From positions 285,501 to 349,500 of the forward strand of contig NZ_CP012402.1 in NCBI RefSeq assembly GCF_001305595.1: 64,000 bases of DNA, in the 5' to 3' direction. How positions within the stretch are numbered: position 1 is the stretch's first letter; every line of letters begins with the position of its first letter. A model generated the notes under the pieces. That model was not told the origin of the DNA. It did not search any database and saw nothing but the letters and a program-made list of their open reading frames with translations. The DNA is from Azospirillum thiophilum. Its GTDB lineage: Bacteria; Pseudomonadota; Alphaproteobacteria; Azospirillales; Azospirillaceae. A program made the translations under genes and the position numbers. Of the stretch, positions 9,502 to 17,375 are shown one piece after another.

Positions 9502-10506
9502 GTGAACGAAACCGAGGCGGAACGGCAGGCTTTGGCCCGTCTGGGCCAACAGATGGACTGGAACCTGCTGCGCACCTTCATGGTGATCGTGCAGGAGGGG
9601 AGCATCACGCGGGCCGCCGTCCGCCTGTTTTTGACGCAGCCGGCGGTCAGCCTTGCCCTCAAGCGGCTGGAGGAGCAGTTGGGCCGCACGCTGATCGACC
9701 GTGGCCCCGGCCGTTTCATCGTCACCGCCGCCGGCGAGCAGGTCTATGACGAGGCGGTGACGATCCACGCCACGGTGTCGCGCCTGGGCGCCCTGGTGCG
9801 CGACGCCAAGGACGAGATCAGCGGCCATGTCCATATCCTGATGACCAGCCGCATCCAGACCCCGTTGCTCGACCGGTCGCTGCGGGAATTCCACCGGATG
9901 TACCCGCTGGTGACTTTCCGCATCGACGTCATGGCCTCGGCCGACGCGCACATCGCCTTGCAGCAGCGGGTCGGCGCCATGGCGATCTGCCTGCTGCGCG
10001 AGCCGATCCCCGGCTTGTCCAGCCAGGTCTTCCTGCGCCAGACCTACCGGCTCTATTGCGGCCCGGATTTCCGCCTGTTCGGCCAGCGCGACATCGACAT
10101 CGCGGAATTGCGGCACGAGAGCTTCGTGTCCTTCACCTCCGACCAGATCGACGGGGCGCTGTCGCCGCTGACCCTGTTCCGCGCGAGAGAGGGCTTCGCC
10201 GGCCGCGTCGTCGCTTCCTCCGCCAATCTGGAGGAAGTGCGGCGCATGATCCTGTGCGGCCTCGGCATCGGCCCCCTGCCGGAGCACATCGCCGCGCGCG
10301 ACGTGGATGACGGGATGTTGTGGGAACTGCCGCCCTATGAAGGCATCGCCCCGGTCAACGTCCATTTGATCTGGAACGAACAGGCCAAGCTGAACCGTGC
10401 AGAGCGGGCCTTCCTGGAATATCTGCAGAACGGCATCGCGACCGCGCCGGCACGGGAACTGGCAGGGGCGTCGGGCGGTTTGGCGGGGGATGCGGCCTCG
10501 CCTTAG
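9502..10506 (+). CDS. LysR-family transcriptional regulator
   Basis: The protein is 334 residues if started at GTG 9502, which follows AGAGGGGAGTGCG. An ATG at 9553 is an alternative. The winged helix-turn-helix spans roughly residues 20-75, with GSITRAAVRLFLTQPAVSLA followed by LKRLEEQLG and RTLIDRGPGRF. A LysR substrate-binding domain covers about 105-310. It is divergent from the M20/ABC operon, the classical arrangement for a LysR activator of a neighbouring catabolic operon, so that operon is its most likely target. The effector is unknown. Confidence 0.92.
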   Translation: MNETEAERQALARLGQQMDWNLLRTFMVIVQEGSITRAAVRLFLTQPAVSLALKRLEEQLGRTLIDRGPGRFIVTAAGEQVYDEAVTIHATVSRLGALVRDAKDEISGHVHILMTSRIQTPLLDRSLREFHRMYPLVTFRIDVMASADAHIALQQRVGAMAICLLREPIPGLSSQVFLRQTYRLYCGPDFRLFGQRDIDIAELRHESFVSFTSDQIDGALSPLTLFRAREGFAGRVVASSANLEEVRRMILCGLGIGPLPEHIAARDVDDGMLWELPPYEGIAPVNVHLIWNEQAKLNRAERAFLEYLQNGIATAPARELAGASGGLAGDAASP

Positions 10507-10719
10507 AGGCTGTCAGAGGTGCTGTGGTAATCGCTCCAGCAGCAGCTGCTTCGCCACCGGCAGCCGGAACCGTCCCCGTCGACGTTGGAGCCTAAATCGG
10601 TTGGAAGTCAGCGTCCAATGCGATCCCCGGCTGCGCCATGAGCTGGGCGGGGAGGGAAGGGGAGCCGTTGCCACGATGCTCCCCACCGTCAACCGATCCG
10701 CCTGTCACACGCAAGCTGC

Positions 10720-11052
10720 TCAGAGGGGAAATTCGTTGGCCAGCGTGACGTGATGATGGATGCGGCCATCGAAGTAGCGGGCCAGCACGGCCTCCGTTGC
10801 TTCCTTCGCCTTCTCGCGCTCCGGGCTTGCCAGTGCCGTCTCGACCGTCTCGCGGTCGGGATAGTTGATCGCCAGGATCAGTGGGATTTCCGGCGCGCCG
10901 GCATCGCGGTCTTCCGTGAAGGCCACGCGGACATCCAGCGCGCCGGGGAGAGCTTTCCATCTCGGCAGGATGCTCTCCAGCACCGCCGCCCGGAAGGCCT
11001 CGGTCTGGCCGGGCTTGACCGTGCCCTCGAACAGGGCAAAACGCGTGATCAT
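10720..11052 (-). CDS. Small dimeric alpha-beta barrel (ABM/EthD-like) protein
   Basis: This 110-residue protein begins MITRFALFEGTVKPGQTEAF and ends DGRIHHHVTLANEFPL. The pattern beta-helix-beta-beta-helix-beta, with GQTEAFRAAVLE as first helix and PDRETVETALASPER as the later one, is what small dimeric ferredoxin-like alpha-beta barrel proteins show. No catalytic residues can be named. Its ATG overlaps the stop of the upstream dehydrogenase by 4 bp, so it is the last gene of the idonate/gluconate operon and probably acts on a related sugar acid or has an accessory role. Confidence 0.75.
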   Translation of the reverse strand: MITRFALFEGTVKPGQTEAFRAAVLESILPRWKALPGALDVRVAFTEDRDAGAPEIPLILAINYPDRETVETALASPEREKAKEATEAVLARYFDGRIHHHVTLANEFPL

Positions 11053-11936
11053 TGCGGAATCTCCTTCTTTGCGCCCTTGAAGAACTCCATCAGCGCCGCC
11101 TGATCCTCCCCGCCGAGGCCGGCGGCGGTCAGCATGCGGTGCACCTCCGCGCAGACGGCGGTCAGCGGCATGGCGGTGCCGGTGCGCCGCGCGAGGTCCT
11201 GGGCTCCGTTGAGATCCTTGACCATGTTGTCGATGCGGCCGGTACGGCGGTAATCCTTGGCGACATAGCGCGGCATGTATTCCTGGAGGATGGCGCTGTC
11301 GGCCCTGCCTCCCTTCAGCGCCATGGGGATCCTGGCGGCATCGACGCCGGCGTCGATGGCCAGCTGGGTCGCCTCGGCCACCGCCAGGAAGTTCAGCCCG
11401 CACAGAACCTGATTGATCAGCTTCGTCGTCTGGCCGGCGCCGGACGGTCCCATGTGGGTGATGTTGCTCGCGACGTCCTTGAGCACTTCCCGGGCGTCGG
11501 CCACGTCGCGATCCGCCCCGCCGACCATCAGGGTGAGCTGGCCGATGTGGGCCTTCGGCGCCCCGCCCGATAGCGGGCTGTCGACCCAGCGCAGTCCCTT
11601 GTCCGCCGCATCGGCGGCAAGCGCCCTGGTCGCGTCGGGATCGATCGAGGACATGTCGACGATCAGCGTCCCGGGTTTCGCGCCCCCGGCGACGCCGCCC
11701 GGACCGAACGCGGCGGCACGGACGATCCCGGGCGAATTGAGGCTGAGAATGACGCAATCGGCCGAGTGTGCCGCCTCGGCGGCACTGGTGGCCGCGACGG
11801 CACCCTTCGCCTCCAGCACGGTGATCTTCGCGGGATCGAGATCGAAGACGATCAGGCTGTTGCCGGTCTCCAGAAATCGCGCACCGATGGCGCTGCCCAT
11901 GGCTCCCGCGCCGATCAGCGCAATCGTCCTGCTCAT
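11049..11936 (-). CDS. NAD(P)-dependent beta-hydroxyacid dehydrogenase (HIBADH/GarR family)
   Basis: This 295-residue protein has an N-terminal Rossmann loop IGAGAMGSAIG and the substrate-binding segment DSPLSGGAPKAHIGQLTLMV. The catalytic-lysine segment GAGQTTKLINQ is followed by the helical dimerisation domain. The family oxidises 3-hydroxyisobutyrate, L-threonate, tartronate semialdehyde or related beta-hydroxy acids. Here it overlaps gluconokinase by 4 bp upstream and the small barrel protein by 4 bp downstream, so it belongs to the sugar-acid operon. The precise substrate (threonate, glycerate or a hexonate derivative) is not determined. Confidence 0.9.
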   Translation of the reverse strand: MSRTIALIGAGAMGSAIGARFLETGNSLIVFDLDPAKITVLEAKGAVAATSAAEAAHSADCVILSLNSPGIVRAAAFGPGGVAGGAKPGTLIVDMSSIDPDATRALAADAADKGLRWVDSPLSGGAPKAHIGQLTLMVGGADRDVADAREVLKDVASNITHMGPSGAGQTTKLINQVLCGLNFLAVAEATQLAIDAGVDAARIPMALKGGRADSAILQEYMPRYVAKDYRRTGRIDNMVKDLNGAQDLARRTGTAMPLTAVCAEVHRMLTAAGLGGEDQAALMEFFKGAKKEIPQ

Positions 11937-12475
11937 CGCTCCCCCTCCTCCAACGCTGCGATCACAGCCGTGACGATATGGTCAAGTGGCTGGTCGATGT
12001 TAACGATAACGGCGCCTTCGTCGGCCGTTGGCGGCTCCAGCGCCGCGAACTGGCTGTCGAGCAGCGAGCATGGCATGAAATGGCCTGGTCGGGCATTCAT
12101 GCGTGCCAGGATCAGGTCCTTGGCTCCCGCCAGGTGGATGAAGCGCACCGGCTTGCCGGTCGTCTCGCGAATCCTGTCGCGATAGGCGCGCTTGAGCGCC
12201 GAACAGCCGATGAAGGTCATCGCCCCGTCCTGGGCCAGCACCTGGCCGACGCGGAGGAGCCAGGGCCAGCGATCCTCGTCGGAGAGCGGGAGGCCGGCGC
12301 CCATCTTGCGGATGTTGGGTTCGGGATGAAGATCGTCCCCATCGACGTAGGTGGCACCAAGCCTCTCGGCCAGCGCACTCCCGACCGAGGATTTTCCGCA
12401 GCCCGATACCCCCATCAGCACGAAGCGGCTGACGCCGCCCGCGCTAGAGCGAAGCCGTGATGCCGCCGTCGACAT
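11933..12475 (-). CDS. idnK: Gluconokinase
   Basis: This 180-residue P-loop kinase of the thermoresistant gluconokinase family has Walker A GVSGCGKS followed by the family marks DGDDLHP, NIRKMGAGLPLSDEDRWPWL and SALKRAYRDRIR. It phosphorylates D-gluconate to 6-phosphogluconate, the last step of L-idonate breakdown. The only usable start is ATG 12475, which overlaps the upstream reductase gene by 32 bp and gives a slightly long N-terminus of about 16 residues before the first strand. The overlap implies strong coupling. gntK is the equivalent name; idnK is preferred here because of the neighbours. Confidence 0.92.
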   Translation of the reverse strand: MSTAASRLRSSAGGVSRFVLMGVSGCGKSSVGSALAERLGATYVDGDDLHPEPNIRKMGAGLPLSDEDRWPWLLRVGQVLAQDGAMTFIGCSALKRAYRDRIRETTGKPVRFIHLAGAKDLILARMNARPGHFMPCSLLDSQFAALEPPTADEGAVIVNIDQPLDHIVTAVIAALEEGER

Positions 12476-13202
12476 AGATCACATGCCCATTCACGAAAGA
12501 GGAGGCTTCGGAAGCCAGGAACACGCAGGCGCCGACCAGTTCCTCGACCCGGCCCCAGCGTCCTGCCGGCGTCCGCTTCTCGAGCCAGGCCGAGAAGTCC
12601 GCATCGGCGACCAGAGCGGCGTTGAGGGGAGTGTCGAAATATCCCGGCGCGATCGCGTTGCACTGGAGGCCGTAGCGCGCCCAGTCGGTCGCCATGCCCT
12701 TGGTCAGGTTGCCGACCGCGCCCTTGGTCGCGGTGTAGGGGGCGATGGACGGGCGGGCCAGCGTGGTCTGGACGCTGGCGATGTTGATGATCTTGCCGGC
12801 CCGGCGGCCGATCATATGGCGGGCGACGGCCTGCCCGACATTGAAGACGCTGGAGACGTTGGTCCGCATCAGGCGCTCGAAGGCGTCGGCCGGGAACTCT
12901 TCCAGCGGCGCACGGAATTGCATGCCGGCATTGTTGACGAGAATGTCGATCGGCCCGCTTTCCACCTCGAACCGGTCGACCGCCTCGCGCGCGGCCTGGT
13001 GGTCGGTCACGTCGAAGGCCAGGATGTCGGTGTCCTGGCCGATCTGCGCGGCGGCCCGCGCCAGCTTGTCGCCATCCCTGCCGTTCAGGACCACCGCCGC
13101 GCCGGCCGCGGCAAGCCCCTTGGCCAGGGCGAGCCCGATGCCCTGCGAAGAGCCGGTCACGAGGGCGCGCCGGCCTTTCAGGCTGAAAAGTTCCAGAGAC
13201 AC
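12444..13202 (-). CDS. idnO: 5-keto-D-gluconate 5-reductase (SDR)
   Basis: This 252-residue short-chain dehydrogenase has the cofactor loop TGSSQGIG, NNAG, and the catalytic Ser-Tyr-Lys in NIASVQTT...YTATK. The C-terminus VNGHVIYVDGGIT is typical of the fabG/idnO group. GTG at 13202 is chosen because GGGAGGAAAC precedes it at ideal spacing; the longer in-frame ATG start lacks this. Sequence style and neighbours (idonate dehydrogenase, gluconokinase) support reduction of 5-ketogluconate to D-gluconate with NADPH. It is the first gene of the minus-strand arm and starts 50 bp from a LacI-type palindrome. Confidence 0.88.
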   Translation of the reverse strand: MSLELFSLKGRRALVTGSSQGIGLALAKGLAAAGAAVVLNGRDGDKLARAAAQIGQDTDILAFDVTDHQAAREAVDRFEVESGPIDILVNNAGMQFRAPLEEFPADAFERLMRTNVSSVFNVGQAVARHMIGRRAGKIINIASVQTTLARPSIAPYTATKGAVGNLTKGMATDWARYGLQCNAIAPGYFDTPLNAALVADADFSAWLEKRTPAGRWGRVEELVGACVFLASEASSFVNGHVIYVDGGITASL

Positions 13203-13251
13203 CGTTTCCTCCCGATTTTTTTGCCTCGACAGGCATCGCAACCCCTGTTTA

Positions 13252-13265
13252 TGTTATCGATAACA
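13252..13265. promoter_or_regulatory. LacI-type operator in the idnO / 2-hydroxyacid dehydrogenase divergent promoter
   Basis: A perfect 14-bp palindrome TGTTATCGATAACA lies in the 98-bp gap between the divergent idnO arm and the dehydrogenase arm. The central CG dyad is typical of LacI-family sites, and the sequence resembles gluconate-repressor operators. An identical copy lies upstream of the TRAP operon. The LacI gene at 15401-16468 is the obvious candidate binder. Confidence 0.8.
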
Positions 13266-13300
13266 CGACGGTCAAGAGCTTTCCGAGGGAGGAAACTAAA

Positions 13301-14248
13301 ATGGAAAAACCCGATATCCTGCAGGTGGGCCCCTATCCGGACTGGGACGAGGGCCCGCTGAACGAAGCCTACCGGACGCACCGCTATTTCGAGGCGGTCG
13401 ACAAGGCGGCCTTCCTGGCCCAGGTCGGGCCGTCGGTCCGCGCCATCGCGACGCGGGGCGAGCTTGGCGCCAACCGCGCCATGATCGAGGCCTGCCCGAA
13501 GCTGGAGATCGTCGCGGTCTATGGCGTCGGCTATGACGCCGTCGATCTGGATGCCTGCCGCGAACGCGGCATCCGGGTGACCAACACCCCCGATGTCCTG
13601 ACGAACGACGTTGCCGATCTCGGCGTCGCGATGATGCTCTGCCAGTCGCGCGGGATGATCGGCGCGGAAGGCTGGGTCAGGAACGGCGATTGGGCGGCCA
13701 AGGGCCTCTATCCGCTGAAGCGCCGCGTCTGGGGCCGGCGCGCCGGCATCGTCGGGCTGGGCCGCATCGGCTTCGAGGTGGCCAAGCGCCTCCAGGGGTT
13801 CGGTATGCAGATCGCCTATAGCGACGTCGGTCCGAAGAGTTATGCGGCGGGCATGGAGTATGTCGCGGATGCGGTCGCCCTCGCGGAGCGCTCGGACTTT
13901 CTGTTCGTGACGCTTGCCGCATCTGCCGCCACCCGTCACATCATCAACCGCGACGTGATCGCCGCGCTCGGGCCGGATGGGATGCTGATCAACATATCCC
14001 GCGCGTCCAACATCGACGAGGAGGCGCTGCTCGACGCGCTCGAAGCCAAGACGCTGGGCTCGGCCGCCCTGGACGTCTTCGAAGGCGAGCCGAAGCTCAA
14101 TCCGCGCTTCCTGGCCCTCGACAACGTGCTGCTCCAGCCTCACCACGCGTCGGGCACGATCGAGACGCGCAAGGCCATGGGCCAGCTCGTCCGCGACAAC
14201 ATCGCCGCCCAGTTCGCCGGGCAGCCGCTTCCGACCCCGGTTCTCTGA
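13301..14248 (+). CDS. D-isomer-specific 2-hydroxyacid dehydrogenase (GhrB-like)
   Basis: This 315-residue NAD(P)-dependent dehydrogenase has the cofactor loop GLGRIGFEVAKRL. The catalytic Arg is in NISRASNIDEEAL, the Glu in DVFEGEP and the His in QPHHASGT. Related enzymes reduce glyoxylate, hydroxypyruvate and 2-ketogluconate. Next to idonate/gluconate genes, a 2-keto-sugar-acid reductase (2-ketogluconate or 2-keto-L-gulonate) is the most sensible reading, but it is an inference. GGGAGGAAACTAAA precedes the ATG, and the operator lies 36 bp upstream. idnD follows after 11 bp. Confidence 0.9.
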   Translation: MEKPDILQVGPYPDWDEGPLNEAYRTHRYFEAVDKAAFLAQVGPSVRAIATRGELGANRAMIEACPKLEIVAVYGVGYDAVDLDACRERGIRVTNTPDVLTNDVADLGVAMMLCQSRGMIGAEGWVRNGDWAAKGLYPLKRRVWGRRAGIVGLGRIGFEVAKRLQGFGMQIAYSDVGPKSYAAGMEYVADAVALAERSDFLFVTLAASAATRHIINRDVIAALGPDGMLINISRASNIDEEALLDALEAKTLGSAALDVFEGEPKLNPRFLALDNVLLQPHHASGTIETRKAMGQLVRDNIAAQFAGQPLPTPVL

Positions 14249-14259
14249 GGAGATCGTCC

Positions 14260-15321
14260 ATGAAAGCCATCGTCGCCCATTCCGCGAAGGATCTCCGCAT
14301 CGAGGACCATCCCGATGCGGAGCCGGCTGAAGGCGAGGTCGGGCTTGCGGTCGCCGCAGGCGGCATCTGCGGCAGCGACCTGCATTATTACCAGCATGGC
14401 GGCTTTGGGGCCGTCCGGTTGAAACAGCCGATGATCCTCGGTCACGAGGTTTCGGCCCGGGTTGCGAAGATCGGTCCCGGCGTCACCGGGCTGGAGGTCG
14501 GCCAGCTGGTTTCGGTGTCGCCATCGCGGCCCTGCCGGACCTGCCGCTACTGCCAGCAGGGCCTGCACAACCAGTGTCTCAACATGCGCTTCTACGGCAG
14601 CGCCATGCCCTTTCCCCACATCCAGGGGGCCTTCCGGGAAACCCTGGTCGCCGATGCCGTCCAATGCGTTCCGGCCGACGGGCTCAGCGCCGGCGAGGCG
14701 GCGATGGCCGAACCGCTCGCCGTGGCCCTGCATGCCACGCGGCGGGCCGGCGATCTCCTGGGGAAACGGGTGCTGGTGACGGGCTGCGGTCCGATCGGCG
14801 TGCTGTCGATCCTCGCCGCGCGCCGCGCCGGCGCTGGCGAGATCGTGGCGGTCGACCTGATGGACTTCACGCTCGACATCGCGAAAGCCGCGGGAGCCGA
14901 CCGCGTGATCAATTCGAGGGAGGAGCCGGAGGCGCTCTCGGCCTATTCGGCCGACAAGGGCACCTTCGACGTGCTCTATGAATGTTCCGGCGCGGCTGCC
15001 GCGCTCACGGCCGGGATCGGGGCGCTCAGGCCGCGCGGGGTGATCGTCCAACTCGGCCTCGGCGGCGACATGTCGCTGCCGATGATGGCGATCACCGCCA
15101 AGGAGCTTGAACTGCGCGGTTCCTTCCGCTTCCACGAGGAATTCGCCATCGGTGTCGATCTGATGCGCAAGGGCCTGATCGACGTCAAGCCGCTGATCTC
15201 CCACACCATTGCGCTGCCCGACGCCCGCGCGGCCTTCGACCTCGCCTCCGACCGCGGCCGGGCGATGAAGGTGCAGATCGCCTTCGACCCGTCGCTTTCC
15301 AGCTCCAGCCTGCAGGCCTGA
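14260..15321 (+). CDS. idnD: L-idonate 5-dehydrogenase (zinc MDR family)
   Basis: This 353-residue medium-chain dehydrogenase has the catalytic-zinc segments GGICGSDLHYYQHGGFG and ILGHEVS. The structural-zinc cysteines are in RPCRTCRYCQQGLHNQC, and the nucleotide-binding loop is VTGCGPIG. The HYYQHGGFG signature is characteristic of L-idonate 5-dehydrogenases. It oxidises L-idonate to 5-ketogluconate, which IdnO, encoded on the divergent arm, reduces to gluconate. It follows the 2-hydroxyacid dehydrogenase by 11 bp and shares its operator. Confidence 0.9.
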   Translation: MKAIVAHSAKDLRIEDHPDAEPAEGEVGLAVAAGGICGSDLHYYQHGGFGAVRLKQPMILGHEVSARVAKIGPGVTGLEVGQLVSVSPSRPCRTCRYCQQGLHNQCLNMRFYGSAMPFPHIQGAFRETLVADAVQCVPADGLSAGEAAMAEPLAVALHATRRAGDLLGKRVLVTGCGPIGVLSILAARRAGAGEIVAVDLMDFTLDIAKAAGADRVINSREEPEALSAYSADKGTFDVLYECSGAAAALTAGIGALRPRGVIVQLGLGGDMSLPMMAITAKELELRGSFRFHEEFAIGVDLMRKGLIDVKPLISHTIALPDARAAFDLASDRGRAMKVQIAFDPSLSSSSLQA

Positions 15322-15400
15322 AGCGGTCGCTGATCGGGTCGGCGACGATGGCGGCGGGGTGCCCCCCGCCGCCGCCCACCCTATCAACCGCCGGTCAGTA

Positions 15401-16468
15401 TCATCGCTTCCATTTTCCAGGGCGCGTGCTGCCGCGGGTGAGCACCTCGAATCCCAGGTCGTGAACCCTCGTCGGACGGTCCGGGGACTGGCTCTCCTCG
15501 GACGGCTGCACGCCGAGGGCTCCAAGGATCACCTCGGCGGTCCTGAGGCCGATCGCCCGCGCATCGACCCGCATCGTCGTCAGCGACGGAACGCACTGCC
15601 GGCCGATCTCGAAATCGCCGAAGCCCATGATGGACAGGTCGTCCGGCACGCGGATCGAGCGCCGCTGGCACTCCATCAGCACGCCGACGGCGTGCAGGTC
15701 CGACGCTGCGAAGATGGCCTCCACGTCCGGGGCTTCACGGGCCACCATTTCCATCGCGTCGGCCCCTTCGGTGAAGGACAGCGGGACATGGGAGTGCCGG
15801 AAGATCAGATCGTCGGGCGTGCCTGTTTCCCGCAAGCCGGCGGCAAAGCCGGCCAGCCGCTGTTCGGCGCGGAAATCGCGCGCCTCCCCGGTGTCGCAGG
15901 GGCCGACGGCGCAGACCCGCCGGTGCCCCAGCCCGACGAGATGATGGGCCGCGGCGCGGCCGACCTCGAAGTTGGAATAGCCCACCACATAGTCGATGGG
16001 CCGGTCCTGCAGATCCCAGATTTCCACCACCGGCACGCCGGCCTCGAAGAGCATCCCCGTTGTCTTCCGGGAATGCTCGATCCCGGTCAGCACGATCGCT
16101 TCCGGACGCCGCGTCAGCACGGATTGGATGACGCGCTCCTCCTCGTCGAGCCGGTAGAGCGTGTAGCCGATGAGCAGCTGGTAGCCTGCGCTGTGCAGTC
16201 CCTCGCTCAACGCCTGCGCAGTGTCGGCGAAGTTCGAGTTCATGAGAGTCGGCAGGATCAGTGCGACGAACCCGCTTCGACGCGACGACAGGCTGCCCGC
16301 CACCCGGTCCGGAACATAGCGCAACTGCTCCACCGCCTGGAGGACGCGCTGCCGGGTTTCCTCCGCCACCAGGCTGGGGTCGGTGAGGACACGCGACACC
16401 GTCATGGTGGATACACCGGCCAGGCGCGACACATCGCGCATCGTGGGTTTTGCTCGGCGTTTGGTCAT
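15401..16468 (-). CDS. LacI-family repressor of the idonate/gluconate genes
   Basis: This 355-residue regulator has an N-terminal LacI helix-turn-helix TMRDVSRLAGVSTMTVSRVL (about residues 9-28) and a hinge region VPDRVAGSLSSRRSG. A periplasmic-binding-protein-like sensor covers about 65-340. The family and neighbourhood resemble GntR/IdnR of enteric bacteria, which bind gluconate, 6-phosphogluconate or 5-ketogluconate. The palindromes at 13252, 16608 and 16788 fit LacI sites, and one degenerate copy is in its own upstream region, so autoregulation is likely. It lies convergent with idnD and divergent from the TRAP operon. Confidence 0.92.
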   Translation of the reverse strand: MTKRRAKPTMRDVSRLAGVSTMTVSRVLTDPSLVAEETRQRVLQAVEQLRYVPDRVAGSLSSRRSGFVALILPTLMNSNFADTAQALSEGLHSAGYQLLIGYTLYRLDEEERVIQSVLTRRPEAIVLTGIEHSRKTTGMLFEAGVPVVEIWDLQDRPIDYVVGYSNFEVGRAAAHHLVGLGHRRVCAVGPCDTGEARDFRAEQRLAGFAAGLRETGTPDDLIFRHSHVPLSFTEGADAMEMVAREAPDVEAIFAASDLHAVGVLMECQRRSIRVPDDLSIMGFGDFEIGRQCVPSLTTMRVDARAIGLRTAEVILGALGVQPSEESQSPDRPTRVHDLGFEVLTRGSTRPGKWKR

Positions 16469-16607
16469 GTGCCTCTTCTGGCTTGGGGCATCTGGCTTGG
16501 GCAGTCACCGAAAATCACGGCTTGCCGGTGATGGCGTCGTCGACGGGTGTCGCGGACGGCTGCCCACCATCGCTGCCATCCACAGAAACTGATTTTCCTG
16601 TCGCGGG

Positions 16608-16621
16608 TGTTAACGATATCA
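16608..16621. promoter_or_regulatory. Degenerate LacI-type operator upstream of the LacI gene
   Basis: TGTTAACGATATCA matches the 13252 operator in 12 of 14 positions. It lies 140 bp upstream of the repressor start, so it could serve autoregulation. The two mismatches break the symmetry, so binding would be weaker. Confidence 0.5.
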
Positions 16622-16775
16622 TACCGTGGCGCTTTGGCACGAAGAATCAGTCATAGATATCATTGGATCGGGACCGGCCTCAAGCCCGGCGACCGCTTGC
16701 ATCGTTGATCCTGGTTCCAACTTGGCGGAGCACGCGCGCCACCGATAAATTGGCTCCCTGCGGCTCCATTCCCCC

Positions 16776-16803
16776 TTGACGAGTCCGGTGTTATCGATAA
16801 CAC
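16776..16803 (+). promoter_or_regulatory. TRAP operon promoter with overlapping LacI operator
   Basis: TTGACG at 16776-16781 and TAACAC at 16798-16803 are spaced by 16 bp and form a plausible sigma-70 promoter. The -10 is inside the perfect 16-bp palindrome GTGTTATCGATAACAC (16788-16803). Repressor binding there would block transcription of the TRAP genes that begin 86 bp downstream. Confidence 0.65.
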
Positions 16804-16889
16804 TGGATGTCCAGTTTAAGGTATGCCCGGTTGTCAAGTGCACAGCACGGTAATCAGGGCAGGAGAAGAATACAAAAGGGGGGAGTGCC

Positions 16890-17375
16890 ATGGGCCGACT
16901 TGTGTCGTTCCTCTGGACCTGGATCGACGCCATCATGGCAATACTGATGGCGTCGATGATCGTCCTGGTGTTTACCAACGTGGTCATGCGGTACGGCTTT
17001 TCGTCCGGACTTCGGGTGTCCGTCGAGCTGTCCCGCCTGGGATTCGTTTGGGTGGTGATGCTGGGCGCCGTCGTCGCATTGCGCCGGGGGGAGCATCTCG
17101 CGGTCTCGGAATTTTCCGAGGTCTTCTTTCCGCGGGCCGTCCCCATCCTGCGCCGCTTCGCATGGCTCGTCATTCTCGTGTCTGTTTCGATGCTCTTTTG
17201 GGGCGCCTTACGGCAGACCATCGCGAACTGGAGCAACATTTCACCGCTCACCGGGCTGCCGACCGGGGTGATGTACCTGGCTGGCGCCGTTTCCGGCCTC
17301 CTCATGGCGTTCGTGGCGATCTCGCGGCTTTTCGGCCCTCCGGAAACCGTCAAGACCGCACCGGAGAACAAATGA
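16890..17375 (+). CDS. TRAP transporter small membrane subunit (DctQ family)
   Basis: This 161-residue integral membrane protein has four predicted helices: about 10-32, 47-67, 87-110 and 130-150. It carries the DctQ pattern VFTNVVMRYGF early and SVELSRLGFVWVVMLGA after it. It is the small subunit that works with DctM in a sodium-driven TRAP importer. Its stop overlaps the DctM start in ATGA. Placement beside LacI/idonate genes and under the same operator type suggests gluconate, idonate or a related sugar acid as substrate. Confidence 0.9.
   Translation: MGRLVSFLWTWIDAIMAILMASMIVLVFTNVVMRYGFSSGLRVSVELSRLGFVWVVMLGAVVALRRGEHLAVSEFSEVFFPRAVPILRRFAWLVILVSVSMLFWGALRQTIANWSNISPLTGLPTGVMYLAGAVSGLLMAFVAISRLFGPPETVKTAPENK

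Larger units (their letters stand above)
16469..16889. other. 421-bp divergent regulatory region between the LacI gene and the TRAP operon
   Basis: No gene is seen here. The stretch holds a degenerate LacI-type palindrome at 16608-16621, a perfect one at 16788-16803 overlapping a likely promoter, and the TRAP ribosome site GGGGGGAG just before 16890. Base composition is less GC-rich than the flanking genes. Confidence 0.65.

Noticed and set aside
10507..10719. The gap between the LysR gene and the small barrel protein, considered as a possible IS remnant
   Set aside because: No inverted repeat ends, transposase fragment or target duplication could be identified.
11998..12011. A TGTTAACGATAACG word similar to the LacI operator, inside the gluconokinase gene
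   Set aside because: It encodes an ordinary stretch of the kinase (IVNID) and matches the operator in 12 of 14 positions. An intragenic site is possible but there is no supporting evidence.
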